A DNA stretch of 20,527 nt from JAENVU01 sp031430375 (lineage in GTDB: Bacteria > Actinomycetota > Acidimicrobiia > IMCC26256 > JAENVU01), in NCBI GenBank assembly GCA_031430375.1, contig JANPBJ010000224.1, positions 1 through 20,527 on the forward strand, given 5' to 3'. Positions 15,908 through 20,527 of this stretch are shown one piece after another. The notes beneath the pieces were generated by a model. It was not told the DNA's origin and did not search any database. It was given only the letters and a program-made list of their open reading frames with translations. Both the position numbers and the translations under genes were made by a program. The stretch's first letter is position 1. Every line of letters begins with the position of its first letter.

Positions 15908-16603
15908 TCACCCGAGGCACGCGCTGATCCGCTCGATCGCGGTCGCGGTTCGTATGCCCCACCAAAACAGATCGCGTCCATCCACGCGGACGATGCGAGC
16001 GGTTGGGATCGCGTCAGCGACTTCGGGGACGTGGCGTTCCCCGAAAGGGTACGGCTCGCTGGGGAGCAGCACCACATCGGGGGCCGAAGTCACCAACTCC
16101 GAAAGGTCGACCACGGGGTATCGATCGCCCGCATCGGCGAAGGGATTGGTGAATCCCACCCAGGCCAGGACCGACGATCCGTACGTGTCACCCGCTTGCG
16201 TCATCCAAGGGCGGCGCCAAGTCATCGCCACCGCGGTACCCCGATGCGCGTAGGGCGCAGGGAGTTCGAAGTCAGGCAACGCCACGCCCAGTCGTTCGGC
16301 AAGCACCACGATGGAGGGACCGACATCTGCCACCGATCGCGGCGACATCGAGTGAACTGCGATCCCCGCTCCGATGAGCGCGTCGGCATCCTCGCGTCGA
16401 TTCTCTTCATCGTTGACCACCACCAGATCCGGTGCGAGGGTAATGATCGCCTCGACGTCCGGGTCTTTGGTTCCGCCCACCGTCGCAATTGTCGGCTGCT
16501 CGCAGAACCGCGTGCACGCAACCGGAACGACACCGAGCGCGAGCACGGTTTCGGTCGCGGACGGCACCAACGACACCACCCGAGACGCAGGCCCAGGCCC
16601 CAC
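15908..16603 (-). CDS. BtuF-like helical-backbone metal/cobalamin receptor without signal peptide
   Basis: 231 residues with the fold pattern of iron-siderophore/cobalamin binding proteins: RVVSLVPSATETVLALG (8-24), VGGTKDPDVEAIITLAPDLVVVNDEEN (42-68), WVGFTNPFADAGDRYPVVDLSEL, SAPDVVLLPSEPYPF and VDGRDLFWWGIRT. Members usually sit outside the membrane and feed an ABC transporter, but this one starts almost at the first beta-strand. The frame upstream of GTG 16603 meets the stop of the previous gene after three codons, so no export signal can be encoded. It is therefore probably cytosolic and not a transport protein. No permease or ATPase gene is adjacent. The gene starts 9 bases after the PH/SHOCT gene, in the same reading frame as it. 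Confidence 0.85.
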   Translation of the reverse strand: MGPGPASRVVSLVPSATETVLALGVVPVACTRFCEQPTIATVGGTKDPDVEAIITLAPDLVVVNDEENRREDADALIGAGIAVHSMSPRSVADVGPSIVVLAERLGVALPDFELPAPYAHRGTAVAMTWRRPWMTQAGDTYGSSVLAWVGFTNPFADAGDRYPVVDLSELVTSAPDVVLLPSEPYPFGERHVPEVADAIPTARIVRVDGRDLFWWGIRTATAIERISACLG

Positions 16604-16612
16604 CGTGCTCAG

Positions 16613-17302
16613 CTACATCCGGTCGAGCAGCTCGGCCTTCTTCGCTTCGAACTCCTCGGACGTGATCGCACCCTGATCCCGCAGGGTCGCAAGCTTCGTG
16701 ATCTGATCGGCCGCGTCCGGTGCGGCCGGTGCAGCCGGTGCAGCCGGTCCCGCCGCGGTGGGGGCGCCTTGGGTCCCCGGATGATTCGCAATCGCATCGG
16801 CCTGCCACCCGGCGTGGCGACGGCTGTTCACTTCCATCTGACGGTAGACCTCTTGTTGGACCATGTCCGGGTGACGCACGTTCTGGAAGTGACTCTGGCC
16901 GTCCTTGCCCGCGGACTCGATCGAAAGATCGCCGGCGCCGATGACTCGTTCCCAGATCTTCTGCGCGAAGTCGATGTTGTTCACTCGATCGAGGGGAATC
17001 TCAGTCCCTCGCTTCGAGATGATGCCCGAACGCGAAATCACCCGTCGGTCGGTGAGCACAAAGTGGGTGTAGGTCCACGTGAGGTACTTGATGATCACGA
17101 AGACCGCGTACACCCCGATCGCTGCCGCGAGCACGTACCCGCCGAACTTCGGCGGTTTGTTCAACGCCGCCGTCCACACAATTCCCACGATCAGGAGCCC
17201 TGCCCCTGATGCGATGTGCTTCCAGAAGAACCACCAGTGGGGCTTGAGGTCGAGGACGACGGTCTCGCCCTCATTGATGAGTTTGGCTGGGTACACAGGC
17301 AT
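16613..17302 (-). CDS. Membrane PH-domain (bPH2/DUF304) protein with C-terminal SHOCT
   Basis: 229 residues. After a short cytosolic start, two membrane helices (about 24-47 and 53-75) precede a bacterial PH-like domain (about 78-150) with the familiar FVLTDRRVISRSGIISKRGTEIPLDRVNNIDFAQKIWERVIGAGD order. A low-complexity Ala/Pro linker (about 175-196) follows, then a SHOCT motif (about 198-229: ITKLATLRDQGAITSEEFEAKK). SHOCT segments are short helical tails often found at the ends of membrane proteins and thought to mediate oligomerisation. Role unknown; bPH2 proteins are often linked to envelope stress. ATG 17302 is preceded only by a weak AGG. First gene of the leftward run containing the BtuF-like protein. 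Confidence 0.88.
   Translation of the reverse strand: MPVYPAKLINEGETVVLDLKPHWWFFWKHIASGAGLLIVGIVWTAALNKPPKFGGYVLAAAIGVYAVFVIIKYLTWTYTHFVLTDRRVISRSGIISKRGTEIPLDRVNNIDFAQKIWERVIGAGDLSIESAGKDGQSHFQNVRHPDMVQQEVYRQMEVNSRRHAGWQADAIANHPGTQGAPTAAGPAAPAAPAAPDAADQITKLATLRDQGAITSEEFEAKKAELLDRM
16722..16748. repeat. Three 9-bp tandem units in the Ala/Pro linker
   Basis: GCGGCCGGT, GCAGCCGGT, GCAGCCGGT in a row; on the minus strand they encode the Pro-Ala-Ala repeats of the linker between the PH and SHOCT parts. Such units vary in number by replication slippage. Confidence 0.8.
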
Positions 17303-17487
17303 GCTGCGAGCCTACGAGCCGCGCTCCCTACCCCGGTTGATACTCGTCAAGCGCCTGCGTTCACCATGCCCACCGAACCGGAGCGCAGCGGAGGTGAGCC
17401 GCGAGGCAGCGTCCCGACCGAGAGGCGCCCACAGCATCCGAGCGAACGAGCCATCAGGCGGTCGCAGCCCTTCGGTAGGTTGCACGT

Positions 17488-19515
17488 ATGCCGTCGGAAA
17501 CCGAAACGCGCTTGCTCGCCGATCTCGACGCGTCACAGCGGCGCGCCGTAGTGGAGGAACGTCTCCCGCTCGCGATCCTCGCGCCCGCCGGTTCGGGCAA
17601 GACGCGAGTCCTCACACGGCGCATCGCGTGGCAGATCGCCACAGAGGTCATCGAACCGAGTCATGTCCTCGCGCTCACGTTCACCCGCAAAGCCGCCGCG
17701 GAGCTGCGCGGGCGGCTCCGGCGCCTCGGCGTACGTGACGGTCTTACCGCCGGCACGTTCCATGCGATTGCCCTCGCCCAACTGCGGGCGCTGCACGAAC
17801 ACCGCTCCACCTCCATGCCCGCGCTCCTCGAACGCAAAGCCCGGGTCCTCGCGCCACTCGTCGGCGGCGGCCGCGGGCCGAAACTCACGATGGCGATCAC
17901 CGAAGTCGCGGGCGAGATCGAATGGGCCCAAGCGCGGCTGATCGGACCGGCGTCGTACGCCACCGCGGCCGAGAGTGCGGGGCGTGCGCCGTCAATGTCC
18001 ATCGCGCGTGTGGCCGAGATCTACCGCAAGTACCAAGACGAGAAACGCAAGAAACATGTGATCGACTTCGACGACCTCGTGCGCCTCAGCGCCCACGCCC
18101 TCGAACAAGATGTGGAGTTCGCGGCCACCCAACGATGGCGATTTCGCCACCTCTTCGTGGACGAGTTCCAAGACGTGAGCCGCGCCCAGTTACGGCTACT
18201 GCGGGCCTGGCTCGGCGAACGCGACGACCTCTGCGTGGTCGGCGATCCCGACCAGGCCATCTACGCGTTCGCGGGTGCGGATCCCGGATACCTCACCCAG
18301 ATCGCGGATCACTTCCCCGGCGCCACCACCGTCCGCCTCGATGTCAACTACCGCTCCACCCCCGAGATCGTGGCGGCGGCCCGCGCGGTCCTGCCCACGA
18401 GTGAACGCGCTGAGGTGCACGCCGTCGGCGCGAGTGGACCCTCGCCCACCGTGACGAAATACCCCGACGGCGACGCCGAGGCCAAGGGCGTCGCGACGGC
18501 ACTGCGTGCCGGACACACCCCGAATCGACCGTGGTCGTCAATGGCTGTCCTGTATCGCGTCAACGCACAGTCCGCGCCGTTCGAGGAGGCATTGCGCCGG
18601 TCCGGCATCCCGTTTCGCGTCCGCGGCGATGCCGCGTTCCTCGATCGCCCGGAGGTCAAGCACGCGCTCGACTCACTGCACCATCTGGCGAGCGAAGCAC
18701 CCGGACGCGATTTTGCCGAACATCTCACCGACCTCGTTGCCGACGCGGCCGACGCGTCCGAGGAATCGCGCTCGCACCGCGAAGCCGTCGCCCAGTTGGG
18801 GCGGGAGTACTTGGCCGTGGCGAGCGGCCGCGGATCCGTCACGGAGTTCCTCGAGTTCCTGCGTACGTCACTGCGCGGCCAGGACGACGGCGGTATCGCC
18901 ACTGACGCAGTGGATCTCCTCACCTTCCATCGGGCCAAAGGTTTGGAGTGGGACACCGTCTTCGTCACCGGTCTCGAACGCGGGCTCATCCCCATCTCGC
19001 ACTCGCAAGGCGATCCCGGCGCAGTCGCGGAGGAACGTCGGCTGCTCTATGTGGGTCTGAGCCGCGCCCAACGCGCGCTCCACGTGTCCTGGGCCGCGCA
19101 GCGTCACCGCGGCGGTCGGCTCAGTAGCCGAACCCCCAGCCCGTACCTCGCGGAGATCGAACGCTCGATCAGCGGAGCCGAGGAGCCCACTCCCGACGTC
19201 GAGGTCAATCGTCGCGGGGCGCGCGCGGCGCGTGCTCGATTGCAGACCGTGGCCGATCAGGACCTCGGACCGCTCGACCGGCCGGTGTACGACGCGCTGG
19301 TGGCCTGGCGGCGCGATACCGCACGCGCTGCGGCGGTCCCCGCGTTCGTGGTGTTCGATAACAAGGTGTTGCGCGCGGTTGCGGGCGCCCGACCCGAAAC
19401 CAGTGTCGATCTGTTGGAAATCGCGGGAATCGGCCCGGTCAAGCTCGACCGCTACGGCGCCGCCGTCCTCGAGATCATCGCCAACCACGCGGCCGACGTC
19501 GACCTCACTCGCTGA
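17488..19515 (+). CDS. UvrD2-like superfamily 1A DNA helicase with HRDC domain
   Basis: 675 residues. All SF1A motifs are present: Q-motif LDASQRRAV (13-21), Walker A APAGSGKT (32-39), Ia ALTFTRKAA (62-70), II VDEFQD (224-229), III VVGDPDQAIYAF (250-261), IV LDVNYRST (284-291), V LLTFHRAKGLEWDTVF (477-492) and VI RRLLYVGLSRAQRAL (517-531). A C-terminal HRDC domain (about 598-665, YDALVAWRRDTA to VKLDRYGAAVLEII) follows a roughly 60-residue linker. This is the arrangement of mycobacterial UvrD2, an ATP-driven 3'-5' helicase for DNA repair. Unlike those, the linker has no cysteine and the whole protein contains one. ATG 17488 has only a weak AGG upstream. The 185-base gap before it shows no other feature. 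Confidence 0.93.
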   Translation: MPSETETRLLADLDASQRRAVVEERLPLAILAPAGSGKTRVLTRRIAWQIATEVIEPSHVLALTFTRKAAAELRGRLRRLGVRDGLTAGTFHAIALAQLRALHEHRSTSMPALLERKARVLAPLVGGGRGPKLTMAITEVAGEIEWAQARLIGPASYATAAESAGRAPSMSIARVAEIYRKYQDEKRKKHVIDFDDLVRLSAHALEQDVEFAATQRWRFRHLFVDEFQDVSRAQLRLLRAWLGERDDLCVVGDPDQAIYAFAGADPGYLTQIADHFPGATTVRLDVNYRSTPEIVAAARAVLPTSERAEVHAVGASGPSPTVTKYPDGDAEAKGVATALRAGHTPNRPWSSMAVLYRVNAQSAPFEEALRRSGIPFRVRGDAAFLDRPEVKHALDSLHHLASEAPGRDFAEHLTDLVADAADASEESRSHREAVAQLGREYLAVASGRGSVTEFLEFLRTSLRGQDDGGIATDAVDLLTFHRAKGLEWDTVFVTGLERGLIPISHSQGDPGAVAEERRLLYVGLSRAQRALHVSWAAQRHRGGRLSSRTPSPYLAEIERSISGAEEPTPDVEVNRRGARAARARLQTVADQDLGPLDRPVYDALVAWRRDTARAAAVPAFVVFDNKVLRAVAGARPETSVDLLEIAGIGPVKLDRYGAAVLEIIANHAADVDLTR

Positions 19516-19539
19516 CGGCTCCTGGGTTCGTCGCCAGCG
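19510..19539 (+). terminator. Hairpin at the end of the helicase gene
   Basis: CGCTGACGGC (19510-19519) and GTCGCCAGCG (19530-19539) pair over 10 positions with one mismatch and one G-T pair, around a 10-base loop. The arm includes the helicase stop codon. No T-run. Confidence 0.4.
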
Positions 19540-19563
19540 GACCTGTCACGTCAATGGTTCTCG

Positions 19564-19584
19564 CATGCTACCTTTTATGGCATG
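19564..19584 (+). promoter_or_regulatory. Antitoxin promoter and operator-like repeat
   Basis: TACCTT (19569-19574) fits a TANNNT -10 box 7 bases before the antitoxin ATG at 19582, implying a leaderless transcript. Around it, CATGC (19564-19568) and GCATG (19580-19584) form an imperfect inverted repeat CATGCTA...TGGCATG covering the start, where the antitoxin could bind for autoregulation. Confidence 0.45.
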
Positions 19585-19890
19585 ACTCGGGTGCGAATCT
19601 CTACCACAGTAGATGGCGAGCGGCTGGAGCGAGCACGGCGACGGTTGGGCTTGCGCGACTCCGAACTCTTCGATGTTGCCCTCGAGGCGGCGCTGCGAGA
19701 ATCCATCATCGCGAGCGAGCTCGCCACACTCGAACGCCTTCCCTATTCCTCTGACCCTGAACTCGCGCGGCCCGACCTGCCCGGCGATGATCGCAACGCG
19801 TTTCCCTACGACGGTGACGTGCCGGCCCGTGTGCGGGAGCTCGCGAAGCAGCGCAGGTCGGCGCGGCGTTCGCTCCCGTCGAAGCCGTGA
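19582..19890 (+). CDS. MazE-like antitoxin
   Basis: 102 residues. The first half (RVRISTTVDGERLERARRRLG, then helical SELFDVALEAALRESI) looks like a ribbon-helix-helix DNA-binding domain. The acidic, Pro/Asp-rich second half (about 55-85) has the features of a disordered toxin-neutralising tail. Its stop overlaps the GTG of the PemK/MazF-type toxin by four bases, the usual antitoxin-first order, which supports the call more than the sequence alone does. ATG 19582 has no Shine-Dalgarno and probably lies at the mRNA 5' end. It would bind and inhibit the toxin and repress its own promoter. Confidence 0.85.
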   Translation: MTRVRISTTVDGERLERARRRLGLRDSELFDVALEAALRESIIASELATLERLPYSSDPELARPDLPGDDRNAFPYDGDVPARVRELAKQRRSARRSLPSKP

Positions 19891-20204
19891 CCGAGGTCGG
19901 TCATGGCCAGCTGTGGTGGGCCGACCTCGAAGGCGACAAGATCCGGCCGGTGCTCGTGCTCACACGGTCATGGATCGCCCCAAAGCTCGCTCGGGTCTTG
20001 GTCGCACCGATCACCACCACAGTGCGCAATATCCCCTGCGAGGTCGCACTCGACGCCAGCGATGGCGTACCGAAGCACTGCGTTGCCAACCTCGACAACA
20101 TCGGGCTCATCGAGTCGGAGCGCCTGCTCGAGCACATCGGGAACATCCCACCCAACCGCTGGCCCGAAGTCTGCGCCGCGATGGCCCACGTCATCGCCTG
20201 CTGA
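19887..20204 (+). CDS. MazF/PemK-type toxin, probable sequence-specific endoribonuclease
   Basis: 105 residues with the MazF/PemK fold pattern: GQLWWADLEGDKIRPVLVLTR (7-27, with the conserved Arg-Pro-Val), VLVAPITTTVRNIPCEVAL (37-55, carrying the conserved threonine/serine region), VANLDNIGLIESERL (66-80) and a C-terminal helix. Such toxins cut RNA at short specific sequences and stop growth when the antitoxin is lost. Length and residues look intact, so the module is probably active. GTG 19887 overlaps the antitoxin stop (GTGA), so translation depends on the antitoxin. The cleavage sequence cannot be predicted here. Confidence 0.92.
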   Translation: MTEVGHGQLWWADLEGDKIRPVLVLTRSWIAPKLARVLVAPITTTVRNIPCEVALDASDGVPKHCVANLDNIGLIESERLLEHIGNIPPNRWPEVCAAMAHVIAC

Positions 20205-20207
20205 ACC

Positions 20208-20228
20208 GATCGCGGTTAGACCGCGGTC
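20208..20228 (+). terminator. Hairpin after the toxin gene
   Basis: GATCGCGGT-TAG-ACCGCGGTC forms a 9-bp stem with one G-T pair and a 3-base loop, starting 4 bases after the toxin stop. No T-run. Confidence 0.5.
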
Positions 20229-20304
20229 AAGCTCTTCGAACTGGCAGACCGCGGCCTCGCGAATGGGATCACGGTAGCGACGCCGGACTCACAACCAAGC
20301 TCCC

Positions 20305-20490
20305 ATGGGCCACCGCATGACCCCCGGACACGATCAGTTGTCCCTGAAATCCGAAGAGCCTCATAACCGCTGGGCCACCAAACGGGGACCAAACCGTCAA
20401 GACCTCACCGGCCAGATCCGCGGCTGGAAACAGATCTTGAACACGCTCACCATGCACTACGGCGACCGCATCGCAGCCGCCGGCTACTAA
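20305..20490 (+). CDS. Small hypothetical protein
   Basis: 61 residues from ATG 20305, or 57 from ATG 20317. Hydrophilic, basic middle (WATKRGPNRQDL) followed by an amphipathic stretch (IRGWKQILNTLTMHYGDRIA). I recognise no family. Neither start has a good Shine-Dalgarno. Its stop TAA overlaps the ATG of a following ORF (TAATG), which argues for a genuine two-gene unit. It may equally be a remnant of a mobile element. The 20229-20304 stretch before it shows no other gene. Confidence 0.45.
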   Translation: MGHRMTPGHDQLSLKSEEPHNRWATKRGPNRQDLTGQIRGWKQILNTLTMHYGDRIAAAGY

Positions 20491-20527
20491 TGACCATCAC
20501 GACCGTTTACACAAAGAATCTGACAGA
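20490..20527 (+). CDS. Start of an ORF running off the window
   Basis: ATG 20490 (overlapping the TAA of the small upstream gene) opens MTITTVYTKNLT, still open at the last base. Too short to identify. Support comes only from the TAATG overlap. Confidence 0.35.
   Translation, partial: MTITTVYTKNLT

Noticed and set aside
15551..17209. 552-codon open frame on the plus strand
   Set aside because: It runs antisense through four well-supported minus-strand genes, is Arg/His/Gly-rich without any motif, and is the usual third-position effect of high GC.

Overview
The window is about 20.5 kb of GC-rich, densely packed chromosomal DNA. The gene families point to an actinobacterium: GTP-type PEP carboxykinase, an F420-type luciferase-like oxidoreductase, a PAC2-family protein, a UvrD2-like helicase with an HRDC domain, a DUF6159-type membrane protein, many GTG/TTG starts, 1-4 nt gene overlaps and some probably leaderless genes. 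A relative of the Acidimicrobiia is my guess. No rRNA, tRNA, CRISPR array or complete insertion sequence was seen.

Layout. 1-3790 (+): 3' part of pckG, then a GH3 beta-glucosidase with a PA14 insert. A large nested hairpin at 3789-3849 separates it from a convergent minus-strand run (read right to left): PAC2-family protein (8037-7210), acyl-CoA synthetase (7048-5333), four-helix membrane protein (5323-4946) and D-Ala-D-Ala ligase (4949-3855). A divergent control region with a duplicated 33-bp element (8038-8194) leads into a leaderless-looking F420-type oxidoreductase overlapping galT. A DUF6159-like membrane gene lies on the opposite strand between galT and galK. Next comes a membrane-bound GGDEF-EAL protein (12169-14526) with both catalytic motifs intact.

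From 17302 down to 14595 four minus-strand genes follow: a PH/SHOCT membrane protein, a BtuF-like metal/cobalamin receptor that cannot have a signal peptide, and then, behind its own promoter and a perfect 18-bp palindrome, a divergent S-adenosylmethionine-decarboxylase-like protein coupled by TGATG to a GNAT/N-acyltransferase-like protein. This last pair is my best candidate for an undescribed system: a pyruvoyl-decarboxylase fold beside an acyltransferase fold suggests making and acylating an amine, possibly as a signal or lipid. That is inference.

The right end (+) holds a UvrD2-like helicase lacking the cysteines usually found before HRDC, a MazE/MazF-type toxin-antitoxin pair with overlapping genes and a leaderless-looking antitoxin, and about 320 bases with a small unrecognised ORF whose stop overlaps the start of another ORF running off the window.

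Working together: pckG, the beta-glucosidase, galT and galK are central and sugar carbon metabolism; ddl serves cell-wall synthesis; the acyl-CoA synthetase activates an acid to its CoA ester; the GGDEF-EAL protein handles c-di-GMP. All functional calls are from motif recognition by eye, without database searches.
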